The notes beneath the pieces were generated by a model. The model was given only the letters and a program-made list of their open reading frames with translations, did not search any database and was not told the DNA's origin. Of a stretch of 64,000 nt of DNA, positions 47,240 to 55,886 are shown piece after piece. The position numbers were made by a program, and so were the translations under genes. Source of the stretch: CAWFKS01 sp963816435 (GTDB lineage: Bacteria > Pseudomonadota > Alphaproteobacteria > Rhizobiales > Rhizobiaceae); assembly GCA_963816435.1 (NCBI GenBank), contig CAWFKS010000023.1:18259-82258 (forward strand), given 5' to 3'. How positions within the stretch are numbered: position 1 is the stretch's first letter; every line of letters starts with the position of its first letter.

Positions 47240-47911
47240 CTAGCTCCGCCCGCCGCGCCAGCGGCCGACCGAGTTCTCGAGCAGCCGCATGAGGCCCGAA
47301 AGGACCAGCGCCATGCCGAAATACATGAACAGGATCATCGTGTAGACGGTCGTGCTGTCCTGGTAGAAGTTCCGCAGCTGCTCGGCCCGGAAGGCGAGGT
47401 CCCCCAGGCTGATGAGGGAGGCCAGCGCGGTGTCCTTCAGGTTCTGGACGGCGAGGTTCGAGAAGCTGGGCATCATCTCGGGGATCGCCTGGGGCAGCGC
47501 GATCCGCCACAGGGCCTGGCGCGGCGTGAAGTTCAGCGCCCTGGCAGCCTCATACTGGCTGGGGGTGACGGCCTGTATGGCGCCGCGCACCACTTCCGCG
47601 CCGTAGGCGCCGATGTTGAGGCCGAGCGCCAGCACGCCGGCGGCGACCGGTGGCAGGCGCAGGTTGATCCCGATCGCGTCGCCGGCGATCGGCAGCGCGA
47701 AATAGAGCCAGAAAAGCTGCACCAGCAGCGATGTGCCGCGGAAGATCTCGACATAGGCGATGGAGACGCCTCTCACCGCGATGTTGGGCGAGAGTTTTCC
47801 GATGCCGCCCAGAAAGGCGAGGATACCGCCGAGAATGGTCGAATAGACCGTCAGCTGGACGGTAACCCAGGCGCCCTTCAAGAGCGGGTCGAGATATTGG
47901 GTCCATTCCAT
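47240..47911 (-). CDS. ehuC: ectoine/hydroxyectoine ABC transporter permease EhuC
   Basis: A 223-residue permease partner of EhuD. It has AYVEIFRGTSLLVQLFWLYF and the coupling loop TPSQYEAARALNFTPRQALW, the standard elements of the HisM/GlnP family. The ATG at 47911 gives MEWTQYLDPLLKGAW, which matches EhuC starts; a longer in-frame start is unlikely. It follows ehuB by 69 bases. Confidence 0.94.
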   Translation of the reverse strand: MEWTQYLDPLLKGAWVTVQLTVYSTILGGILAFLGGIGKLSPNIAVRGVSIAYVEIFRGTSLLVQLFWLYFALPIAGDAIGINLRLPPVAAGVLALGLNIGAYGAEVVRGAIQAVTPSQYEAARALNFTPRQALWRIALPQAIPEMMPSFSNLAVQNLKDTALASLISLGDLAFRAEQLRNFYQDSTTVYTMILFMYFGMALVLSGLMRLLENSVGRWRGGRS

Positions 47912-47980
47912 GCGGGCATCCCCCGTGTCAGCCGGGCGGTGCGCCTTGCGCCCGCCCGGCCGCAATGTCCGCCGGGTGCG

Positions 47981-48853
47981 TTACTCGGCCGAGCAGAGCT
48001 TGTCGGTCGACGCGTCCTTGGCCTTCTCGATGTCAGTCTGCGAGAAGCCGTAGCCCGACAGGATCTTGCTCCACTCGTCGGTCTTCTGGAATTCCTTCAG
48101 CTGCTTGTTGAAGGCGTCGCGGAAGTCGCCGGAATCCTTGTTGAAATTGAAGCCGCCATAGCTGCGGACTTCCTTGCCGTCGACGACCGGATCGTTGAAC
48201 TCCTGAACGGCAACCACCTTGTCGCTCTTGTTCGCGAGTTCCGCGGCGGTGAGGCCCGTTGCGGCATAGGCGTCGGCGCGGCCGGTGGAGACGGTGGAGA
48301 TGGCGTCGGCGTTGGCGGCGATCGTGACGATGTTGCCTTCGGGAACGCCGAGGCTCTGCATCATCTGAAGCTGGTCGGCGCCAGCCATCACGGCGACCTT
48401 GGCGTCGCCCTTGGTGAAGTCGTCATAGCCGTGGAGGTTCTTCGGGTTGCCCTCGGCGACCAGAAGTCCCTCGCCGTAGGAGGTGTTCGGGTCGGAATAG
48501 ACGACTTTCTGGCAACGCTCCGGCCGGATGGCCATTTCGGCCGCCGTCATGTCGAAACGGTTGGCCTGCAGGCCCGGGATGAGCGAGGAGAAGTTGGTGA
48601 CGACCCACTGGATGTTCTCGGGGTCGATGCCGAGCTTCTTGACCACGGCCGCGGCTACGTCTGGGCCGGCACCCTTGGCGGCGCCGCTCGGGTCCATGTA
48701 GCCGTAGGGTATCTCGTTGGCGACCGCGATGCGGATGTAGCCGCGATCCTTGATGTCCTGCAGGGTGACCGCGCCGGCGGTGGTGCTGGCCATGGCGGCA
48801 AGGCCCACTGCCGCCACGAGGGCTTTCACGCTTCTGCTCTTCGTGCTGCTCAT
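47981..48853 (-). CDS. ehuB: ectoine/hydroxyectoine-binding protein EhuB
   Basis: A 290-residue periplasmic binding protein (SBP family 3) with a signal peptide (MSSTKSRSVKALVAAVGLAA, then an ATTAGA-like cleavage region). The mature protein starts VTLQDIKDRGYIRIAVANEI and contains PYGYMDPSGAAKGAGPDVAA, as in EhuB from Sinorhizobium. It is the first gene of the minus-strand operon and its promoter is shared with doeA. The ATG at 48853 has GGAG upstream; an ATG four codons earlier is an alternative. Confidence 0.94.
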   Translation of the reverse strand: MSSTKSRSVKALVAAVGLAAMASTTAGAVTLQDIKDRGYIRIAVANEIPYGYMDPSGAAKGAGPDVAAAVVKKLGIDPENIQWVVTNFSSLIPGLQANRFDMTAAEMAIRPERCQKVVYSDPNTSYGEGLLVAEGNPKNLHGYDDFTKGDAKVAVMAGADQLQMMQSLGVPEGNIVTIAANADAISTVSTGRADAYAATGLTAAELANKSDKVVAVQEFNDPVVDGKEVRSYGGFNFNKDSGDFRDAFNKQLKEFQKTDEWSKILSGYGFSQTDIEKAKDASTDKLCSAE

Positions 48854-49221
48854 GTCACTCTCCATCTTGGTTGCGGTTCGTGTCTGGGAGATACGCACGG
48901 CGTTCGCGGGCTTTTTGACACAATGCTGCCGACGCTCCAGCCATTCGATGGCGGCATCGATCAGGATCGTCTGGTCCGCCCGACCGCATCCGGTGCACTG
49001 GCACGATGCGGAGGCCGCGCGCGATAGTTGCTCCTCATGCTTGACAGTTTGCGGCGTGCGTGGACGCCTGTTGTGCACAACATCACGGGTTTTGGCCCAC
49101 TGTCAACTTCCGTGTCGCAGGGGCGGCAGCGCGCGTCGCTTCCCTGACTGTGCGCAGTGGGGTAGATGTACACAAGTTGCGTTGCGGCGCTCTCGCCGCA
49201 GCTCCGTTTCAAGAGGACACC
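48854..49221. promoter_or_regulatory. divergent control region between ehuB and doeA
   Basis: This 368-base gap holds the start regions of both ectoine operons. It contains a TTGACA at 49041-49046 on the plus strand and a TTGACA at 49106-49101 on the minus strand, but no clear -10 hexamers. A perfect palindrome and a related site are listed separately. No coding sequence is evident. Confidence 0.6.
49069..49082. promoter_or_regulatory. 14-bp palindrome, candidate GntR operator
   Basis: TGTTGTGCACAACA is a perfect inverted repeat between ehuB and doeA. Its core TTGTGCACAA fits the TNGT-N-ACNA type recognised by FCD-type GntR regulators. A second site, ATGTACACAA at 49166-49175, matches 8 of 10 core bases and starts about 95 bases away. 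The GntR gene in the doeA operon is the natural candidate regulator. Confidence 0.55.
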
Positions 49222-50406
49222 ATGCCCGCATCGCAGATGCCGTTCACCGAAGCCGAATATGCGCGCCGGCTCGCCAAGGTCCGCAAGGCCATGGACGAGC
49301 AGGAGATCGACGTGCTCTTCGTCGAGGACCCCTCCAACATGGCATGGCTCACCGGCTATGACGGCTGGTCGTTCTACGTCCACCAGGGCGTCGTCGTCTT
49401 CATGGACGAGGATCCCGTGTGGTGGGGCCGCAGCCAGGACGGCAACGGCGCAGTGCGCACCGTGTGGATGGCCGACGAGCGGGTCGTGCGTTACCCCGAC
49501 CACTACGTGCAGTCGACAGCACGGCATCCGATGGAGACGCTGGCCTCGCTGCTGCGCGCGCACGGCTACGGCAACAAGCGTGTCGGCCTCGAACTCGAGA
49601 ACTACTACTTCTCGGCAAAGGCCTTCCTGGTGTTGCAGCGCGAGCTGCCCAACGCGACGCTTGTCGACGCCACCGGGCTGGTGAACTGGCAGCGTGCCGT
49701 CAAGTCGGACGAGGAGATCACGTTCATGCGGCGGGCCGCGCGGATTTCCGAAAAGATCGTCGACGGCATCGTCCAGCGCATCGAGCCGGGCATGAAGAAG
49801 ACCGACATGGTCGCCGAAATCTACGGCGATGCGGTGCGCGGCGTCGACGACGACTGGGGCGAGTATCCGGCGATCGTGCCGCTGCTGCCGTCGGGTACTG
49901 ACGCTGCCGCGCCGCACCTTACCTGGGACGGCCGGCGCTTCGACGAGGGCATGGCGACCTTCTTCGAGATCGCCGGCTGCTATCGGCGCTATCACGCGCC
50001 GCTCTGCCGCACCGTCTATCTCGGCGAACCGCCGGAGTTCATGCTCAACGCCGAGAAAGCCCTGGTCGACGGACTGGAGGCCGGGCTCGACAAGGCGCGG
50101 GCAGGCAATCGCGCCGGCGAGGTCGCGGATGCCCTGCACAACGTCCTGACGAAGGCCGGCATCGAACGTGGTGACCGCTGCGGTTACGCGATCGGCATCT
50201 CCTATCCGCCGGATTGGGGCGAGCGGACGATCTCCTTCCGCCATGAGGACGAGACGATCCTGGAACCCGGCATGACCTTCCATTTCATGCCCGGTCTGTG
50301 GATGACCGACTGGGGAATGGAAATCACCGAGACCATCCTGATCCGCGAGGAGGGGCCGGCGGAATCCCTGTGCAACCGGCCGCGTGAGCTGATCGTCAAG
50401 CGGTGA
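49222..50406 (+). CDS. doeA: ectoine hydrolase DoeA (EutD)
   Basis: A 394-residue cytosolic protein with the creatinase/prolidase N domain and M24 'pita-bread' C domain. DoeA opens the ectoine ring to N-acetyl-2,4-diaminobutyrate. Conserved blocks are LFVEDPSNMAWLTGYDGWSF near the start, KSDEEITFMRRAARISEK at the domain border, GTDAAAPHLTW and FRHEDETILEPGMTFHF near the end. Some classical M24 metal ligands are changed, as in the known ectoine hydrolases. The ATG follows AAGAGG. The next gene starts on its stop codon. Confidence 0.95.
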   Translation: MPASQMPFTEAEYARRLAKVRKAMDEQEIDVLFVEDPSNMAWLTGYDGWSFYVHQGVVVFMDEDPVWWGRSQDGNGAVRTVWMADERVVRYPDHYVQSTARHPMETLASLLRAHGYGNKRVGLELENYYFSAKAFLVLQRELPNATLVDATGLVNWQRAVKSDEEITFMRRAARISEKIVDGIVQRIEPGMKKTDMVAEIYGDAVRGVDDDWGEYPAIVPLLPSGTDAAAPHLTWDGRRFDEGMATFFEIAGCYRRYHAPLCRTVYLGEPPEFMLNAEKALVDGLEAGLDKARAGNRAGEVADALHNVLTKAGIERGDRCGYAIGISYPPDWGERTISFRHEDETILEPGMTFHFMPGLWMTDWGMEITETILIREEGPAESLCNRPRELIVKR

Positions 50407-51587
50407 GCGAGACCGTGAGCGACCTCGAGAGCACAAAACAGATACTGGCCGAGCTGATCGGCTTTCCGACGGTGTCGTCGGACAGCAATCTGGAGCTGAT
50501 CGCCTATGCCGCAAACACGCTGAGCGGCCTGGGCGCGCAGATCGCTATCTCGCGTGACGAGACCGGGACGAAGGCCAATCTCTTCGCCACGCTGGGTGCG
50601 GCAGGGCACGGACCGGGCGATGGCGGCATCGTGCTTTCCGGTCACACCGACGTCGTGCCGGTGGACGCCTCCGAATGGGCGAGCGATCCGTTCGTGATGG
50701 AGGAACGCGAGGGCAGGCTCTACGGCCGCGGCACTTGTGACATGAAGGGCTTCATCGCCTGCTGCCTGGCGATGGCGCCGCACTTCGCGGCGAGCGAGTT
50801 GAAACGCCCGGTGCATTTCGCCTTCACCTACGACGAGGAGGTCGGCTGCTTCGGTGCGCGGGCGCTGGTCGAGGAACTCGAAAAGGCGGGGGTGAAGCCT
50901 GGTGTCGTGGTGATCGGCGAGCCGACGGAGATGCGGGTCATCGAGGGCCACAAGGGCTGCTACGAGTATTCGACCGAGTTCCACGGACTGGAGGGCCACG
51001 GCTCGCGGCCGGAGCTCGGCGTCAACGCGGTCGAATACGCGGCGCGCTACATCGTCCGGCTCATGCACATCGCCGACCAGTTGAAGGGAAGAGCGCCCGC
51101 CGGCAGCCGCTTCGAGCCACCATGGACGACACTGCAGATCGGGCAGGTAGAGGGCGGGGCGGCGCGCAACGTGATTGCCGGACACTGTACCGTCGACTGG
51201 GAGTTCCGGCCCGTGCAGCCGGGCGACGTCGACTTCGTGAAATCCGGCATCGGGGCCTATGTCGACGAGGTGCTGCTTCCGGCGATGCGAAGCGTCACGC
51301 CGGACGCAGCCATCGTCACTACGGTGATAGGGGAGGTCGCAGGGCTGGAGGTCGTGCCGGAATCGGAGGCGCGGCGCATCGTGTGCGAACTCACCGGCGC
51401 CGACGCCGCGGACGTCGTCTCGTTCGGCACCGAGGCCGGGCTCTACCAGCAATACGGCGTGTCGGCGGTGGTCTGCGGCCCCGGCTCGATCGCGCAGGCG
51501 CACAAGCCGGACGAGTTCGTGTCGCTCGACCAGTTGCAGGCCTGTCTCGACATGCTGGAGAAATTGCGGCGGAGCATCGCTGCATGA
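50403..51587 (+). CDS. ArgE-type M20 deacetylase of the ectoine cluster
   Basis: A 394-residue zinc deacetylase of the M20 acetylornithine deacetylase group. Metal and catalytic motifs are SGHTDVVPV, YGRGTCDMKGFIACC, the general base in TYDEEVGCFGA, and SFGTEAGLYQQYG near the end. The GTG start overlaps the doeA stop (GTGA), a sign of coupled translation. In other ectoine clusters this slot holds EutE/DoeB, an aspartoacylase-type enzyme that removes the acetyl group from N-alpha-acetyl-diaminobutyrate. This unrelated family probably performs the same step here. The assignment is inference from position and chemistry. Confidence 0.85.
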   Translation: MSETVSDLESTKQILAELIGFPTVSSDSNLELIAYAANTLSGLGAQIAISRDETGTKANLFATLGAAGHGPGDGGIVLSGHTDVVPVDASEWASDPFVMEEREGRLYGRGTCDMKGFIACCLAMAPHFAASELKRPVHFAFTYDEEVGCFGARALVEELEKAGVKPGVVVIGEPTEMRVIEGHKGCYEYSTEFHGLEGHGSRPELGVNAVEYAARYIVRLMHIADQLKGRAPAGSRFEPPWTTLQIGQVEGGAARNVIAGHCTVDWEFRPVQPGDVDFVKSGIGAYVDEVLLPAMRSVTPDAAIVTTVIGEVAGLEVVPESEARRIVCELTGADAADVVSFGTEAGLYQQYGVSAVVCGPGSIAQAHKPDEFVSLDQLQACLDMLEKLRRSIAA

Positions 51588-52312
51588 CCGGGATGACCGA
51601 TGCGGCCCGGCCAGAGCCAACGATGCCCGGTGCCCGTGGGCGGTTCGATCGCATCTATGCGATCCTGAGGACGCGCATTTGCCTGCTCGACTACGCGCCG
51701 GGGATGCGGCTGCGCGAGGACGACCTGGCGGACGAGTTCGAGACCAGCCGCACGCCCGTGCGCCGGGTGCTGGCGCGGCTCGAGGACGAGGGGCTGCTGC
51801 GCTCCGTGCACGGCGTCGGCACGATCGTCACCGACATCGACATCGGTGGGCTGGAGCAGGTCTACCAGCTGCGGGTCGAGCTTGCCGAACTGATCGGAAA
51901 ACTGTCACCTGTGCAGCCGGACGCGGCGGGAATCGCAGCCTTCCGGGCTGCACGCGAACGCTGTGCTCAGCTCGTCGCGGCACCCGATGCGCGCGAGTTC
52001 GCTCGCATAAACATGGATTTCTTCCATCTGCTGATGACGCTGACCGCCAACGAACCGTTACGCGCGATCAGCGAACGGCTCTACTACCAGACGGCGCGAA
52101 TCTGGTTGAAGACGGCATCCGGCCTGGGCGGATACCAGCAGGTGCTGACGGACGAGACAGCGATCTTCCACCGCGAGGTGGCCGACATCGTCGCAGCCGT
52201 CGAGATCGGCAATCTGGAAACGGTCGGCCACATCCGCCGCTCGCACATCGCCATGAGCTTCGCACGGCTGAAGGCACAGGCAGGCGCGGCGGCTGGAAAT
52301 CAGTCGCCGTAA
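51584..52312 (+). CDS. GntR-family (FCD/FadR group) regulator
   Basis: A 242-residue regulator. The N-terminal winged helix has RLREDDLADEFETSRTPVRRVLARLEDEGLL. The C-terminal all-helical FCD domain keeps likely metal-ligand residues (NMDFFHLLM and a late HIRRSHIAMSF). The ATG overlaps the upstream stop (ATGA), so it is co-translated with the ectoine genes and probably controls them. Known regulators of eut clusters are often EnuR, a MocR-type GntR with an aminotransferase domain; this one is of a different GntR class. Its 3' end overlaps the convergent ALDH gene by 13 bases. Confidence 0.86.
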   Translation: MTGMTDAARPEPTMPGARGRFDRIYAILRTRICLLDYAPGMRLREDDLADEFETSRTPVRRVLARLEDEGLLRSVHGVGTIVTDIDIGGLEQVYQLRVELAELIGKLSPVQPDAAGIAAFRAARERCAQLVAAPDAREFARINMDFFHLLMTLTANEPLRAISERLYYQTARIWLKTASGLGGYQQVLTDETAIFHREVADIVAAVEIGNLETVGHIRRSHIAMSFARLKAQAGAAAGNQSP

Positions 52313-54673
52313 GGCACCCACACGTTCTTGATCTCGACGGCACGACGCAGGAACGGCTCGACCGAACCTTCCTCGCCTTGCCAGTCGACGCCGCGGCCGT
52401 TGCTCGTCCACACGCGCTTCAGATTGCCGGCGGATTCGAACTCGGCGGTCCGGCATGTTTGCGCATCGGCGACGCACCACAGGCCGTCGACGTCGTCGTG
52501 CTGGGCGAGCACCTTCGACAGTTCGGCGGCGCGGCCGGTCACGATGTTGAGCGCGCCGGCCGGCACGTCCGATGTCTCGACGACCTGATAGAGGTCCGTG
52601 GCGATCAGCGCGTGCTTCTGCGAGGGCACCGCGACGACCGTGTTGCCCATCGCGAGCGCGGGGCCCACCATCGAGACGAGGCCGAGCAGCGGCGCCTCTT
52701 CGGCGGTGACGATGCCCAGCACGCCGACCGGTTCCTTCAGTGCGAGCGTCACGGCGCGCATCGGCGGATTGTGCGCCTCGCCGTCGAACTTGTCGGCGAG
52801 TCCAGCGGCGGCGAACAGTCGTTCGACCGAAAGATCGACTTCGGCGCGCGCGGTTTTCGAACCGGCACCCGTCAGCTTCGAAAGGCGCTCGGTGAATTCG
52901 TCGGCACGCACGGCGAGGTTCTCGGCAAGGAAATAGAGCACCTGCGCCCGGTTATAGGCCGTAGCCGATCCCCATGCCTTGCAGCCGCGCGCCGCGGCCA
53001 CGGCATCGCGGATATCCTTGCGGTTGCCGAGCCCGGCCTCGCCGACCAGCCGCCCCTTCGGATCGGTGACGGCGAACGAATAGTTGCCGTCCGGGCGCTT
53101 CTGCTTGCCGCCAATGAAGAGCTTCGGCGTGCGGTCGATGAAGCCTGTTTCGCCGTCGGTGGCGGCGGGTGAGGGGGCTGCCGCCGGCTTCAGTTCCGCG
53201 CCCTTCTTCAGCCTCGGCTTGAGGTATTCGAACATGCCCTCGCGGCCGCCCTCGCGGCCGAAGCCGCTCTCGCGATAGCCGCCGAAGCCGCACGCGGCGT
53301 CGAACATGTTGGTGCCGTTGACCCACACGACGCCGGCCTTGAGACGCGGCGCGACGTCCAGCGCCAGGTTGACGTTCTCGCTCCACACCGACGCCGCAAG
53401 CCCGTAGCGCGTGTTGTTGGCGAGTTCGACAGCCTCGTCGGTGTTGCGGAAGGTCATGGTGGCCAGAACGGGGCCGAAGACCTCCTCCTGGGCGAGGATG
53501 TTGGCGGGCGACACCGCCATCGCCAGCGTCGGCCGGTAGTAGTAGCCGGCGCTCGGCAGGGGGCAGTCGGGCTGCCAGCAATCGGCGCCCTGCCTGGCGC
53601 CCTCGGCGACGAGCGAGCCGACGCGATCAAGCTGCGAGGGCGCGATCAGCGGTCCGATGTCGGTGTTCTTGTCGAGCGGATCGCCGATCCTGAGGTGGTT
53701 CATGCGCGCCTTCACCTTGGCGAGGAAGGCGTCGGCGATGCTCTCCTGCACCAGCAGCCGGGAGCCGGCGCAGCAGACCTGGCCCTGATTGAACCAGATG
53801 CCGTCGACCAGCCCCTCGACCGCGGAATCGAGGTCGGCGTCGTCGAACACGATGAAGGCCGACTTGCCGCCGAGCTCCAATGACAGCTTCTTGCCCGTGC
53901 CGGCGGTGGCGCGGCGGATGATCTTGCCGACCTCGGAGGAGCCGGTGAAGGCGATCTTGTCGACATCGGCATGGTTGACGATTGCGGAGCCCGCCTCGGG
54001 GCCGCCCTGGACGATATTGACGACGCCTCTGGGGACGCCCGGCTCGCTCACAGATCTCCGCGAACAGGATCGCCGAAAGCGGCGTGAATTCGGCCGGCTT
54101 CAGCACCACCGTGCAGCCGGCGGCGAGTGCCGGGGCGATCTTCCATGCGAGCATCAGCAGCGGGAAATTCCACGGGATGATCTGGCCGGCGACGCCGGCC
54201 GGCTCGAAGCCCGGAAACTCCTTGTCGAGCGCCTGTGCCCAGCCGGCGTGGTGGATGAAGTGGCGCACGGCCAGCGGCACGTCGACGTCGCGGCTCTCGC
54301 GGATCGGCTTGCCGTTGTCGATCGATTCCAGCACCGCCAGAAGCCGCGCGTTGCGCTGCATGCCGCGGCCGATCGCGTAGAGCACTCGGGCGCGGTCATA
54401 GCCGGAGGACGCCTGCCATTTCGGTAGCGCCTTGCGCGCAGCCGCCACCGCGGCGTCGATGTCGGCTTCACCGGCATCGGCCACCTTCGCCAGAGGCTTG
54501 CCCGTCGCCGGCTCACTGACGTCGAAGGTCTTGCCGCTTGCCGCGGCGCGCCATTCGCCGCCGATGAACAGCGCCTTGGAAAAATCATGGCCGGCGAGCC
54601 ATTCGTCGGCTTCGGCGCGCGATTCCGGCGCCGGGCCGTAGTCCATGGCTTCGTAACGTTCGAGGATGTTCAT
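52300..54673 (-). CDS. two-domain aldehyde dehydrogenase (ALDH16 type), frameshifted
   Basis: A fusion of two ALDH domains, about 790 residues when rebuilt. The first (about residues 30-490) is a complete enzyme, with QIIPWNFPLLMLAWKIAPAL, FTGSSEVGKIIRRATAG, Glu in SLELGGKSAF and Cys in NQGQVCCAGSRL. The second (about 510-790) repeats the fold (LFIGGKQKRPDGNYSFAV ... VAVPSQKHALIATDLYQ) but has no clear GQ-C motif, so it is probably inactive. This is the ALDH16 pattern. The frame changes near 54042, within ERAGVPRGVV (one extra base). It follows deoC by 19 bases, so it may act on an aldehyde from deoxynucleoside breakdown such as acetaldehyde. Confidence 0.85.
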
Positions 54674-54692
54674 TGCGATTTCTCGTTGGGCA

Positions 54693-55748
54693 TCAAGCCA
54701 TGGCGTGGCGGTAAGTGGCCGAGTAGCGGCCGGTCACGTGGTGTTCGAGCTGGCGCTCGATGTCGGTGAGCAGGCTGGAGGCGCCGAAGCGGAACAGGTC
54801 CGGCTCGAGCCAGCGGCGGCCGAGTTCCTCGCGCATCAGCACCAGCCAGTCGAGCGCGGACTTGGCCGTCGAGATGCCGCCGGCCGGCTTGAAGCCGATA
54901 AGGTGGCCGGTGCGTTCGCGATAAGCGCGGATGGCGCGCACCATCGCGAGGCCGACGGGCAGCGTGGCGTTGACGCTCTCCTTGCCGGTCGAGGTCTTGA
55001 TGAAGTCGGCGCCGGCCATCATCGCCACCATCGAGGCGAGCGTGACGTTGCGCAGCGTCGACAGATCGCCGGTGCCGAGGATGACCTTGAGGTGCGCTTC
55101 GCCGCAGGTCGCGCGGAACCGCGCGATCTCGTCGTAGAGTTCCTGCCAGCGCGCTCCGTAGACAAGCCCGCGCGGGATGACGACGTCGATCTCGTCGGCG
55201 CCGTCGGCGACCGACGCCTCGATCTCGGCTATGCGCGTGGAAAGCGGCGCAAGGCCGTGCGGGAACGAGGTCGAAACCGCGGCGACGTGGATGCCGGTGC
55301 CCTTCAGTTCGGCGACCGCGGTTTTGACGAAGGGGTGGTAGACGCATACCGCGGCGGGGCGGATCTTCGCCTCCGTCACGCCGAGCGCGTCGGCGATATC
55401 GGGCCGAAGCGGGTTCTTCGCTTTGCCGCAGAGGCGCCGTACCCGCTCGTCCGTGTCGTTTGAGTTGAGCGTTGTCAGGTCCATCAGCGCGATCGCTCGC
55501 AACAGCCACGCGGCCTGGTCGTCCTTCTTGATCGAGCGGCGCTTGCCGAGCGTTCCCACCCGCCGTTCGAGCGCGCTGCGATTGACGTGACGCATCGCCT
55601 CCAGCCAGCCAAGATCGAGCGGCATGCCGGGATTGCGCTCCAGTCCTTCGGCCGAAACTCCCGACGGCGGATGCGCAGGCGCGTAGGCGGAGCCGGGCAG
55701 GGGGTGCACGCTTGCGCCCGCGGCAGTGGGGTGGGGCTTGCTGGACAT
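54693..55748 (-). CDS. deoC: deoxyribose-phosphate aldolase
   Basis: A 351-residue aldolase that splits 2-deoxyribose-5-phosphate into glyceraldehyde-3-phosphate and acetaldehyde in deoxynucleoside breakdown. The Schiff-base Lys lies in ADFIKTSTGKESVNAT and the second active-site Lys in HLIGFKPAGGIST. The Asp/Lys region LKVILGTGDLS is conserved. The N terminus is longer than in E. coli DeoC (about 90 extra residues), as in many proteobacterial members. The ATG at 55748 (MSSKPHPTAAG) precedes the conserved part; longer starts have no support. The downstream ALDH gene could remove the acetaldehyde. Confidence 0.93.
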   Translation of the reverse strand: MSSKPHPTAAGASVHPLPGSAYAPAHPPSGVSAEGLERNPGMPLDLGWLEAMRHVNRSALERRVGTLGKRRSIKKDDQAAWLLRAIALMDLTTLNSNDTDERVRRLCGKAKNPLRPDIADALGVTEAKIRPAAVCVYHPFVKTAVAELKGTGIHVAAVSTSFPHGLAPLSTRIAEIEASVADGADEIDVVIPRGLVYGARWQELYDEIARFRATCGEAHLKVILGTGDLSTLRNVTLASMVAMMAGADFIKTSTGKESVNATLPVGLAMVRAIRAYRERTGHLIGFKPAGGISTAKSALDWLVLMREELGRRWLEPDLFRFGASSLLTDIERQLEHHVTGRYSATYRHAMA

Positions 55749-55886
55749 CTCAAAAACCTTGGACTGAACCTTCCGGAGAACGCAACAGGCGCTTCGGCTC
55801 CGGCCGGAAGCAAGGCTCCGGGCGCGCATTTTCGCCCAGAAGCGGCACCCGCACAAGGCCGGAGCACGCTTGCACACCGCCTTGGC

